From Polytrichum commune (lineage: Eukaryota > Streptophyta > Polytrichopsida > Polytrichales > Polytrichaceae): 64,000 bases of DNA. Shown one piece after another: positions 37,588-47,378 of this stretch. The position numbers and the translations under genes were made by a program. A model generated the notes under the pieces. That model had not been told where the DNA came from. It ran no database searches and saw only the letters and a list, made by a program, of their open reading frames with translations. Position 1 is the first letter of the stretch. The number at the start of each line of letters is the position of its first letter. The stretch covers positions 16,452,527 through 16,516,526 of the forward strand of contig OX485808.1 in NCBI GenBank assembly GCA_950295325.1, given 5' to 3'.

Positions 37588-38583
37588 TTCTCCTGCACAA
37601 ACCTAGATTCAAAACTCATTGAACCCCCAATCAAAGAAAGGGAAAAAACAAAGTGCCCACTTGAAGACTAGTATGAAATATACTTCATGTGAATTTTTAG
37701 AACACCTTAAAAGATGACATGGAAATTAAATATAGGTTGAGACATGTAGAGAGAGAGAACCCTTGATCATAGTTGAACAAGTTTATGGCCTAGGGCTGCA
37801 CCCTTCATTAGAAACACGCATCAAGTGTGTGAGTCACTTTTAATTTAGACCGTTACATATGGATTTTGGGTGGACAAAAACATGGATACATGTAGACACT
37901 CGTAGCTAGAATATAACAAGAATTACGTATACACTTGGAATTCAAATCAAAAGTTAATACTCAAATATGTATACGAGAAGGAAAAAAACTTACAAAAATT
38001 AGGCATCCAATATTTGTAGGCAAAAATAAGTCATTGTTGCTTAATGAAATCATGGGAGAATCTTTCATTCATTGAATGCAACATGTACAAATTAGTTCGT
38101 ATCGTGAATGTCATCATAGTTAATGCAATTATCATTACATGTTTACCATGATGAGGTCTAAGAAATCATAAATTCACATTGAGCCACTTGAATTTTGATA
38201 CCAACCTAACCCTATTTCCTTTTTTGAAGATCGGTCCATGAGTTTAGTTGGATCTCCATACTAGTACATCTACATGAAGCTATTTTGAAACTTATGGCCT
38301 TATTCCGCACATATTTTAAACTTTGGTCACATGTTGAATGATCCAAACTATTATCTCATAGTCGAACACGAATCTACTCATATTAGTGTGTATGTTGAAT
38401 ACAAGTGATTGTGTGTATTTGTACATGTATGCTGAAGATTCTGAAGTTATATTTGGATAACTGCAGCCATTTGGAAGGGCACTTTTAAAGTATGGTGTTA
38501 GGCCCTATTTAGGCGGTTTCTTATGCTCATACAATTTTGGCTGTTGGATCGGCTCCTTCAATGAAATATATCGAAATTAATAT
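37588..38583. other. unassigned sequence with a possible lone TIR
   Basis: At about 37787 the stretch 'agggctgcacccttcattag' resembles the terminus of the element at 51274-52255 (AGGGGTGCACCTTTCATTA). No partner end was found. Nothing else recognised. Confidence 0.4.
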
Positions 38584-38586
38584 TGA

Positions 38587-39131
38587 GGGCCGGTTTACAA
38601 CATGGACCATGAAGTCCGACAATGGAAGATGGTCTTTTTCCATGGTCTGATTTCTCAAAAAAAAAAAAATCAAAGCCTTTTGGTCCCCCACTACGTGTAA
38701 ACCGAATGTGGACCAAGAGGAATGACCATGCACCAAAAAGCGAATGTGATGATATTTTTAATATATGTCCAAAAAGGGCAGTTTTGGAAAAAAATCAAGT
38801 TTGACCATTCATTGATCTTCTCTTATCTTCATCTTCTCTCCCCCACCCCCAAAAAAATCATTCAAAATCATTATAGCAATATTCTCTATCATGGACCCTT
38901 GCTTTTGTCTACTAGAGCACCTCTTTTGCCTCTCCCACCGCAAAACATGTTGGACCATGTCGGTGAATAATTTAGGCCTTAAAATATGCCTTTTGGGAAC
39001 CTCGATCTCCATAGTCACTCTGACAATTCCCCCTAGGTATAAATTGAAGTGGTCCAAGATGATTTTAGCAACCAATCACAAATTTTACAAGGCCTTCGGA
39101 CGACTTCATGGTCAATGGTGTAAACATCCCC
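38587..39131. mobile_element. PIF/Harbinger-like MITE candidate (545 bp)
   Basis: The left end GGGCCGGTTTACAACATGGA and, on the other strand, the right end GGGGATGTTTACACCATTGA share GTTTACA.CAT.GACCATGAAGTC. The flanks are TGA and TAA, compatible with a decayed TAA duplication. The open frames inside are short and unrecognised. Confidence 0.55.
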
Positions 39132-39546
39132 TAAAGTCTATGAAGCCAAAAGGCTTATGGGATTTAACTTAACGATTGCAGATCATGTAGATTTTCATTT
39201 TAAATTTAAAATCAAAGCAACGATTTAAAAAGTTTAAAGACCTTAAAGAGAAAATTCTCTTTCTTTTTGAAAGATCATTTAAGCCCTCCAAGGGTGAGTT
39301 TGCATGTAGGCCGCTAGCCACCAAATTCTAGTGTGAATAAGGACAAACCCATCCAAATGTAGAGGGATTCTAATGGGGTAGGATTCATGTGTGCCAGCTA
39401 GCTACTTCCATCTTCTCAAATCCGGGCCCACCTACTAACCTCCTCCTCCTTCTAAAACCGGTCTTTAAAATCTTTAGTGACCAACACTTGTAGATCAAAG
39501 ATTCTCGAATGGGCGTATGGAAGTCTAGCATACCGTCATATTATGG

Positions 39547-39806
39547 TTGGATAATCCCACCTTGAACCAACCTGACATAGAGTGGAGCCCGTTACCTACC
39601 TTACATGAAGGTAGTGGAGGCTGCTATGAGATGGCACCACTAATGGCACCTAAAACCGTCACTCCGTGGACCCATACACTCCTACACCACTGGGTACGGT
39701 TCAAGGTTGTAGAGTGTTGGCAATTGGGAGGCATTTATTGGTGTTGGTTTTGGATGGGGTGTTGGTTTTGGATGGAGTGTTGGTTTTAACACCCTCTACC
39801 TTAGAT
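39547..39806 (+). repeat. F1 element, right-hand part only
   Basis: It matches the right third of F1, from 'ccttgaaccaacc' to the terminus ACACCCTCTACCTTA. The left part and the poly-C run are missing. A short internal duplication ('tggtgttggttttggatggggtg' type) lies near 39738-39790. Confidence 0.75.
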
Positions 39807-39819
39807 CTAAACAAACATT

Positions 39820-41140
39820 ATGTACACTCTCCACCAAACCCATTGGCCGCCATATCTCATATTAGGATCGGATGGAGTCGCCATGGGAGACCCCTCAATA
39901 GACAACCGCCCCAACAAGCACAACACACCAACACACACACACACACACACACATAACCACCATCAAGCATGTGTTAAAAACCGCCTCGAACACTCAAAGG
40001 TACCTCAAAACCCTAAACTCTAAAACTGCATGTCATTTCATCACACACCAACCCACATCGCCTTGCAACCACACAATATCCACACAAAACAGGGTGACAC
40101 AACAACTCACACAAAACAAGCAACACAAATGCGCACATACCTCCCAAGGTCGTTAGCTAGCCACCTCCAGCCGCCACCTGACCACTCCCCATCAGCCGGA
40201 ATGGGAAATCAGCAAGTCCCAAGCCACTACCAGTAGCACCCACCAGCCTCACATAGAAGCACCAAGCACACCAAAAATGTCACACAACAACACATACACA
40301 CCGCATTACACACAAAGCAAACACACATCACTATCAACCGGACATCCACCACTACCAATTGATCATCTACCATCAGCTAGGAAAGGAAACCAACACGCCC
40401 CAAGCCACCAACAACATCACATACCAGCCCCACACTCAAGAAACACACACCCAATAGAATCTCATATAACAACACACACAATGCATCTCACACAAAGCCA
40501 ATACACAAAGCAAAAATATCAAAGGAACACGTACCTCCAAACGCTCCCAGTCAGCCACCTCCCACCTCCATTCAACCATCTATTATTGTCCGAGAAAAGA
40601 AACTAACAAGCTCCAAAACTGCCACTAACAACATCCGGCAACCTCACACACCCACACATGATAACAACAATGCTAGAGATGAAACCCGGGTGGTTACCAA
40701 AGAGACTACACCAAGCGACAACGAAAGAGACGACACTCACCCCCCTCACAAACACACACTAGGTATGCCGACCCCCAAATACAATAACAACTTAGGTAGG
40801 GGCACTAGCAAAACCCTTTGAACACAACAAAACACAACCAACGCCGAAGAGAGGAGGCATCCAAGAAGACGTTGTTCGCCCAACATACACACAATTTGGC
40901 GGAAACAACCAAGACTCACAAGAACCAACCCCCAATGACCCAAACTAGACGTAACACAATTACATTGTTGTTGCCTACAAATAAAGGCACACAAGACATG
41001 CACCTAGCCAACCACACACACCCACAAGTCCTAGGACGAACACTCTCAAACCCAACTATCACCCAAACAACTCATAAAATACTGGACTCATGACATTCCA
41101 CAAACCGCCGTTGTCAGCTAGGCAACCCAACAAACTCAAT
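39820..41140 (+). repeat. A/C-rich block with imperfect tandem units of about 0.2 kb
   Basis: The plus strand is almost without G and T runs for 1.3 kb. (AC)n lies at 39926-39952. A unit containing 'ccatcagccggaatgggaaa' and 'caagtcccaagccactacca' at about 40187 recurs in altered form at about 40370 and about 40585, giving a period near 185-210 bases. The open frames here (up to 109 codons) are low-complexity Thr/His/Asn/Pro products of the base bias, and I do not call them genes. The neighbouring LINE RNase H relic (42906) has a similar A/C bias, so the block may belong to the same element. Confidence 0.6.
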
Positions 41141-41202
41141 AACCTACCAAAAAGGGTTTAGAGAGTAGTTTTCGAGCGTCTACGGATAGCTCGTAGGGTG
41201 AG

Positions 41203-42073
41203 GATGTTAGGCCTCCAAGATAGCAGTTCCAAAGATGGAGTATTAGATGCTCAAGCCGATCTATTCCAACTCCAGCATCAGTATCGACTGCTTCGCGCCT
41301 GTTTAGAATAGTTCTACGACGTTTGTACCTTGTACACTACTGTCGTGGAGATAGGTCTATGAGACTGGTTTATTATTCCTTCCTCTATGGGCCTAATACA
41401 AAGGATCCAAAGGCGAATGACCCTTAGACTTTTGGTCTAAATGTCGTATACGTCACGATGTTGACACTGGATCTACCAACGTTATTTGGCATCATGGCGC
41501 GTTCGGCATGTCAAAAGATCCATGTTGGAGATCTCATTGAGTTTGTCAACTGGCTGCATGTGATCTTGGTTCCCATAGTAGTTCAAATATTTGCGGGCAA
41601 CAACGACAATGATAGGTAGGGAGGCCCTGATGGACATTTTGCCAACGGACTTCGGCCCCATGTTCACTTGTGTTGCCAATAATTTACGTTATCAAAGAGC
41701 TAGATCAATATCGGAGGTTTTTTACACGTTGGGAGGCTAACTGTAAATGGTGTCCTTATTTGGGATGAAGTGGTCTATTTTGAACGCCCAGTCAGTGATA
41801 GACCGCTTTGTCCAACGATATCATGCGCAGATGACTTCCACAGTTCCGACCGGTCGGAACCTGTTTCACAACGGCGCGCAATATTTCACAGACGTAGTGT
41901 TACTTTTTAGGTTCAACAATCAACAGTATCGCGTGCACAAATTCATGGAGGTCTTGATACATAATATGTGCAACGAGTCAAATTACGGGTTGGTAGAGTG
42001 TAGACCATTTTTTTACCTTCATTTGTTGAAGATCAAAATCTATCAGAAGGTAATTCACGATATTTTATCATAG
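41203..42073 (+). pseudogene. coding-like remnants, unrecognised
   Basis: Several plus-strand stretches read like protein. 41203-41313 includes GVLDAQADLFQLQHQYRLLR and stops. About 41494-41620 includes QKIHVGDLIEFVNWLHVIL. 41747-42073 has 108 codons, with IDRFVQRYHAQMTSTVPTG and QQYRVHKFMEVLIHNMCNES. They lie in different frames with stops between, so this is either a decayed gene or transposon protein, or exons of a gene I cannot assemble. The base composition is less AT-rich than the surroundings. No family was recognised. Confidence 0.3.
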
Positions 42074-42905
42074 ATTCCTCGATGGACGCTCGATGACGTG
42101 CCCGACACGACCTTCATTGTACGCACTAGAATCAAATTAGTTGCAGTGTTTACTACATCGCTTGACGGATATACCACGTGATATACGCATTAGTCATATG
42201 GAAAAAATAAAAATCAAGCTCATTGTCCATATGGATTCAGTCTTCAATAGACATCGACTTTGCAGTGAACACAACTTGTTCCGTCTCAGAGATCTGAAGC
42301 GAACGTTAAGGAGTGTTTAACACCCGGGAGGTCTGTATCAATAAACACCTCGAGTCCTGCATAAGATTCATGGTTGCACTATCAGCGGCCCTCTTTGGCA
42401 GGGATGACTAAGCACCGTTCGTGGAGGTCCAAAGCGCCTTGACGTTCGTTCGTGAGACGTTTGGATGAAACGGTGTCGTGTAAAGAAGTCTTTGCTTTGG
42501 GAAAATACTGGATTTCTGGCTGCAATTAGTTTTGGCTTAAGACATGGGAAACAATGATAAGAAATATTCATTATTGAATACATCATGTATACAAACTCGT
42601 ATAAGTCTTGTACATACCTTCAAAATCCCGGATCTCTCTCTAAAATTATAGTCAAACTTTAAATAACCACCAAATTAGCATAAATACTTCAAATCGAAAA
42701 TGCTTTAGCATTTTGGAAAGCTATCAAAGTGCTTAACAAAATATAAGAGAGATTAAAGGTTAGTAAGGTACTGTCCAAGGTCCATAGCTTGTCAAAGGTC
42801 ATATTTCCAAATTCAGTATCAACTGCACCTCCCTTCATTTCACAAGACGCTTTGACTTCATATAAGCTTTGTCATCGCCCACCCCCTTAAATACCACCCC
42901 CAACA

Positions 42906-43230
42906 ATGCATATACATGGATGGTTCTTCATCCCACCCACCAAAAATGTTGAAAGACAAATAGAAGGCAATACAATAGGATTAGGGGTCTACAACCCCAA
43001 TAACAAAATCCAAATAGCAGAGCAACTCCCACGCTACCAAAACATCCTACGTGCCGAACTTAACGCAATATTAATTTCCATCAAAACCATACAAACCACC
43101 CAACTAGACATGCACATATTTACAGGCATCCTAAATAACATATACCTAATCGATAATCATATACACCACCCGACATCATAACACCACCACCTTGGCAAAC
43201 TACTATCTTATATTTGAAAATAAGGAGGCC
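42906..43230 (+). pseudogene. LINE RNase H domain relic
   Basis: The sequence opens with IYMDGSS (first catalytic Asp, codon 42919-42921) in one frame. It continues in another with NTIGLGVYNPNNKIQIAEQL, PRYQNILRAELNAILISIK (E in the AEL motif), MHIFTGILNNIYLIDNHI and, after a stop, HHHLGKLLSYI. This is the order of motifs in RNase HI domains of plant non-LTR retrotransposons. The usual TDS block reads TGI here, so a catalytic Asp is lost. One frameshift and stops show it is dead. The upstream reverse transcriptase was not recognised. Confidence 0.7.
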
Positions 43231-44103
43231 TACTCATGTAGAATATACTAGTGATGTTCTCCAATGACACAACATTTGAACAATAAAACAATTGACCCCT
43301 ATAACACCACATTGAGAAGTAGAAAATCTTCGTTTCCGGAGCCTAGATCAACACCTTCCTCAACTCTGATTTCAACGATTTCGAATTCTTTGATCTTGAT
43401 TTGCAATTGCTAACATGCTCAAATTTCCGATGCTAGAATCCATCGGTTGAATGATTCCATAGAGCTGGAGGTATCCACATTAGCCTCATCTACCTCAAGT
43501 ACCGGTCTCATCGCATGGACAAACGACAATTGGAAGTCGTTGTGCTTCGAGATGCGGACTTGTCTGTTCCTAATACTATTACTTTGTCGGTACTGTACGT
43601 ACTAATTAAGCTAGTGTTTTTGTAGGTCAAAGTCCTCGAGTCTTATGCGGATAAGCACAAAATGTTCCCAAGTCGGGAAGCCCAAGCACGTTGACCGGTG
43701 GTACCTTATTTATTATCAAATGAGAAGGGACGTGAAGTGTCTGGGAGATTTTTGGGCATAATCGGTCTATATCCTAGTGTTTCCAAGTCCAAACAGTTAC
43801 ATGTTGACATCTTACGGTTTTTCTTCAGTATGTTCAAGTATATTCTACAGTAAGTTCCTAGAAAATGATCAGGAATTTTCCTAAAGTCTTGAAGTTCAAC
43901 CAGTTATCTTTCAAACTCAATTGGTTCATCTGTAACTAGCCAGTTATGCCCGTTCATTGGGGAGGGTTATGGCTACTATGTACATTGAATAGTCCTATTG
44001 TTGTGGGTCACACTAATTTTCTAAAGCCCACACTAATTTTCAACCCACGTTAGAAACTCAATGTGAATGATTGTTTTTATTTTGTGTTACTTTTGTCTTA
44101 TAA
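43231..44103. other. unassigned, partly coding-like sequence
   Basis: Between about 43340 and 43760 short frames such as VKVLESYADKHKMFPSREAQ look protein-like but cannot be joined. The stretch at 43785-43830 ('gtttccaagtccaaacag...') resembles 57117-57160 inside the hAT element. At 43990-44060 repeated 'cacactaattttc' words match the repeat at 45285 and 46830. Confidence 0.35.
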
Positions 44104-44215
44104 CTACACTAAATTTGATATTAAATGTCATATGGTATTTTATGTCATTGTGGTAACTTTTCGGATGACAGTTCTTATGAATAAGTGAACAAATATTGTC
44201 ATGGATGATGGATGA

Positions 44216-44817
44216 GTATATGCTCTCAAGTCTACAATGGGCTTTCAACAATGGATCGCCCAACCTATCCCCCTCTTGGCTAGTCAATAAAGCAACCTTA
44301 CTATCCCAACACTTGGCCGAACAAGAATTTAACACTTGGTACAAATCGACAACCATGTGGAAGACATCATGCGGTTTATCTAATTGGGAAACCCATGACA
44401 ACCCAACCACATCAAAAACAACATATGTTGATATCAAAGAGGTTTTTCTCGCTAAAGAGTGGAACTATTTCCATCTCTTTGGGGAAGAAACTAGATTACC
44501 TCCACCTCAAGGATTTTCTTTAAATACGAATGTGAATTGTACTTAAAGCAACTATTGACTCCACCACAACGCAATATCATTGTTGCCTACCGCACCTTGA
44601 AGCATAGACTTGCCATGGAAATTGGACGATGGACAAGTATCCCTATCTCTAAAGATACTAGGCTCCTTAAATGTTTCTATAATGCAGGTGAAAATGAGGC
44701 ACATTTTGTGTTGAGAATGTCCCCGATACAACCTTATTAGAGACAAGTTTCCATCACTATTTGGGAACGTAGTTCCAAGGAGCCTCAATTCTTTCTCTCA
44801 ATTAGACCAACAAGTTA

Positions 44818-44870
<53 letters not shown>

Positions 44871-44970
44871 CCCCCCCCCCGTCACTCTAGAAAATTAACT
44901 AGTTTGAAACCATCGTAATGTACTTTCAGTCCCATTAGCCTTTTCAACTTCATGGACTTCAAAATCTATT
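44216..44970 (+). mobile_element. LINE fragment, zinc-binding C-terminus
   Basis: Coding remnants on the plus strand: a 116-codon stretch ending ETRLPPPQGFSLNTNVNC, then NIIVAYRTLKHRLAMEIGRW, IPISKDTRLLKCFYNAGENE and AHFVL. A one-base shift later come CPRYNLIRDKFPSLFGNVVP and RSLNSFSQLDQQVRLSL. The pattern 'RL..E.GRW..IP...RL...C...ENE.HFVL.CP.Y..IR...' is the zinc-binding C-terminal region of LINE ORF2 proteins (in intact copies CxxC...HxxxxC). It differs from the 13006 fragment, so at least two LINE lineages are present. It sits inside an M-b MITE. Confidence 0.65.
44819..44880 (+). repeat. (CT)n microsatellite followed by poly-C
   Basis: About 24 CT units, then 13 C. It directly follows the last readable LINE codons. 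Confidence 0.95.
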
Positions 44971-45240
44971 TCATTTCATTGGCCAAAACCTTGCCTCCTC
45001 TTGTCAGCAACTCATGATGAAATATTGTCATGGATGATCGAATTTTGGATGAAAATCACTTATTAAGTAACAGTAATTGTAACATTGTAATGCTATAATC
45101 CCCTTAATTTTTTACAAGGAAAGACAAATAATGTTGGGTTAATATTTAGTGTTGGTGACACTATACCACGGTTAGCAAATAGTATTGAGCATGACGATTG
45201 GAATCAATGACACTAAATAACATATTAAGTGTAGTATTCA

Positions 45241-45419
45241 ATGTGTTGGTGGTAAGTCTTCATGAAGACTTAGGGGAAGACCTTGGGTCATGGACCCACA
45301 TTAATTCCGCCTTGACTAGAAAATTAGTGTGGCTTACTTTATTTCCACATTGACTAATAAATTAATGTGGTCCATGCTAATTCCGCCTTGACTATAAAAT
45401 TATTGTGGCCCACGTTAAG
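45241..45419 (+). repeat. dispersed repeat containing the empty TTAA site
   Basis: The text 'gacccacattaattccgccttgacta' (45292 on) and 'gaaaattagtgtggc' match 46999-47012 plus 47375-47430. There the same sequence is split at TTAA by a 362-bp insertion. Related 'aattagtgtggg' words recur at 43990 and 46850. Confidence 0.7.
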
Positions 45420-45421
45420 TA

Positions 45422-46062
45422 CAATAATCTTCCACTTAAGTACGCACTTTGAACTGGATTTGTTGGTGCGCACTTAGTTGGTAGTTGCATACTTTACTTA
45501 TATGGCTTTCGAGACCCTCTGATTCGATGAATCGCAATGGGAAATGGATGACACCTGAGGCAACCCACTTGACCGAAGCCTAGCAATGTGAAATCATTGC
45601 AAAATTGAGAAAACTAAACGTGCCAAGAAAGCGGGCACTAGGGCAAGAGTGTGAAGTCAGTGAAGGCGCCATCCGGAAAGTCCAAGACAATTGGGAGAAC
45701 ATACTACAATGAAATCCAACTTATCGAAACATTTGTTGAATCTGAAAGTACTACCGACTTCAAAGGCTTCGAAGCTCTACACAACACTGTCCTCAACATC
45801 GACAACCAATTGTTTTGCTCCGATGTTCAAACAGAAGCTAAATAGACGTATGATGAATTGCGATGATTGTTTGAGACATTTCATCGAAACATTAACAAAC
45901 TGACATTAAATTTCAACCATAAAAAAATAATGCATTCGCAGCAAATGACTCCGCATGACATGTTCAAACAATAAAGTATGAACCCTAATTTTTGTCAAAA
46001 AAATTGCACACTTAGCCGGGATGCGTACTTAAACGGGTGCGTACTTAAGCAAGAGATTATTG
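45422..46062 (+). mobile_element. pogo-like element (641 bp), TA target
   Basis: The left end CAATAATCTTCCACTTAAGT and right end (other strand) CAATAATCTCTTGCTTAAGT continue into TACGCAC on both sides. TA flanks each end (45420-45421 and 46063-46064). It contains a degenerate helix-turn-helix of the pogo/CENP-B type (45548-45709) but no catalytic domain, so it is an internally deleted autonomous element. Confidence 0.75.
45548..45709 (+). pseudogene. pogo/CENP-B-type helix-turn-helix relic
   Basis: The frame reads MTPEATHLTEA, stop (45581-45583), QCEIIAKLRKLNVPRKRALG and QECEVSEGAIRKVQDNWENI, then a stop at 45710. The pattern (K..II..L.......LA..F.VS..TI..I...) is that of the N-terminal CENP-B/Tigger/pogo DNA-binding domain of transposases. 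Its place inside a TA-flanked TIR element supports this. The following 190 bases carry short open frames in other registers and no recognisable catalytic motif. Confidence 0.65.
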
Positions 46063-46313
46063 TATGTCCATGCCATTAAGTATGTCCATGCTAGACAAGA
46101 AGTACATCAAATATTGTATATAGTATAACTTACTTTTCGGAGTTACACGATGCTATATCTTTTATACGGTGGACATGTTTTTTTACCATGTAAAGATGCG
46201 AGTGTTCTATATTGACCAAACAACCAATTTGACCTTTGTTAATAAAAAAAATGAGATATACAATAGATAGTTATAACATTGCGTAAGTCCAAATAGTAAG
46301 TGACACTACATAA

Positions 46314-46675
46314 GGCACCACGGGCCTTGGCTTGGTGGTTAGGGCTCATGACCCCCAATGAGGAGGTTGTGGGTTCCATTCCCCATGCCGGCGTGGTGCT
46401 CACCACCTTAGTCCACCCAACTATGGTGGGGGGTCCTTGGACCTTGTTGTATGGGTACCTCAAAGCCCTTTGGGGGGATACCATGTCCGGTATCTTCAAG
46501 GCACTAGTGGCTAGCTAGGAACTAGTATGGTGTGTCACTATAGTGCCCATCCTCGAAAGGGGAGAGTAGTATTGCCTCAATGTCCCCTTGTCCGGTGGGC
46601 ATTGGGTCATTGACATTACGAACGGACACTTTATTCACGCCGGCCCCTTCAAAGGGACCGGAGTTTCTATCTATC
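46314..46675 (+). mobile_element. tRNA-derived SINE, full length, 13-bp target duplication
   Basis: It is flanked by the perfect duplication TGACACTACATAA (46301-46313 and 46676-46688). The 5' part has a polymerase III A box (TGGCTTGGTGG, 46328-46338) and B box (GGTTCCATTCC, 46372-46382) at tRNA-like spacing. The 3' end is GGAGTTTCTATCTATC, a short TATC tail. Length is 362 bp. A truncated copy with the same tail lies at 35301-35392. The target was the end of a TTTAGTGTCA-type MITE. No protein is expected, since SINEs borrow LINE machinery. Confidence 0.85.
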
Positions 46676-47012
46676 TGACACTACATAATATTTAGTGTAG
46701 TTCATTGCAACAACCCTGTGTAATTTATCTCATACTCAAGGTATGCATGCCTATAATGGACACTTCCATCTTCGCATATACTTTTGGCCGTTGTATGGGA
46801 TTACGAATTATCACATCCACTTAGCAACCCATGCTAATTTTCTATTGGAAAATTAGTGTGGGCTATATTGCTTGTTTTTACTAGAAACTAATGTGGGTGA
46901 TTCATTTTCTATGCTACTTTCGATATACTATAACTATTTTATTTGATGTAAGGTCTTGGTTGAAAATTTCAAGAAAGACTAAAGAAGATCCGGAGTCTTG
47001 GACCCACATTAA

Positions 47013-47374
47013 CCCTTAAACGACATAGCAAGCCCGAGGGGCTTGATTTCTACAGAATCTTCTCTGTAGCTCATCCGGTACTCAACTTTTCACTTATTTT
47101 TTGATATCATTCTAATCACCTTCTTATGATACATTCACAAAGTGAACTTTTACAATTGAAATCACAATTTGTATGAGTGATTTGTGCTTTGAAAGGATTG
47201 TGGTAGGTAGGTTGGGGTTGCACACAACCTTGTAGGAGGTTGCAAGCTCATCATTGATTGGCTCATTCATGATGCCCAAGTTCAAAAAGTGCACTATTCA
47301 TGATGCCCAAGCATAAAAGATGCCGTGATCCAATTTGGGGCTGCCCGCCCAAGCCATGAATTGTCGTTTAAGGG
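47013..47374. mobile_element. piggyBac-like MITE (362 bp), TTAA target duplication
   Basis: Both ends begin CCCTTAAACGACA (13 bp perfect) and are flanked by TTAA (47009-47012 and 47375-47378). The related repeat at 45292-45320 has the uninterrupted target with a single TTAA, so insertion duplicated these four bases. TTAA duplication with a CCY-initial TIR is diagnostic of piggyBac; Kolobok also uses TTAA but has purine-initial ends. A subterminal hairpin CAAGCCC-GAG-GGGCTTG and two copies of ATTCATGATGCCCAAG lie inside. No transposase was seen. Confidence 0.7.
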
Positions 47375-47378
47375 TTAA

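Larger units (their letters stand above)
44104..45234 (+). mobile_element. MITE, TTTAGTGTCAC family (M-b), expanded by a LINE fragment
   Basis: The left end CTACACTAAATTTGATATTA faces a right end reading, on the other strand, CTACACTTAATATGTTATTT. The outer 110 bases at the left and about 270 at the right follow the 34448-34825 copy inverted. Compared with it, about 750 bp from 44216 to about 44970 is extra and contains a LINE 3' part. Confidence 0.7.

Noticed and set aside
38891-39172. 93-codon plus-strand frame as a gene
   Set aside because: It lies inside and across the end of a TIR element candidate and has no recognised motif.
40277-40606. 109-codon plus-strand frame as a protein gene
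   Set aside because: Low-complexity product of A/C-rich tandem sequence; the open frame is explained by the lack of T and G on that strand.
44191-45041. 19-base direct repeat AAATATTGTCATGGATGAT on both sides of the LINE fragment, looking like a target duplication
   Set aside because: The uninterrupted relative at 34448-34825 already carries two such copies at the same places, so the repeat belongs to the MITE itself.
46314-46390. A functional tRNA gene
   Set aside because: A and B boxes are present, but no complete cloverleaf or acceptor stem could be drawn. The 13-bp duplication and tail mark the whole 362 bp as a SINE.
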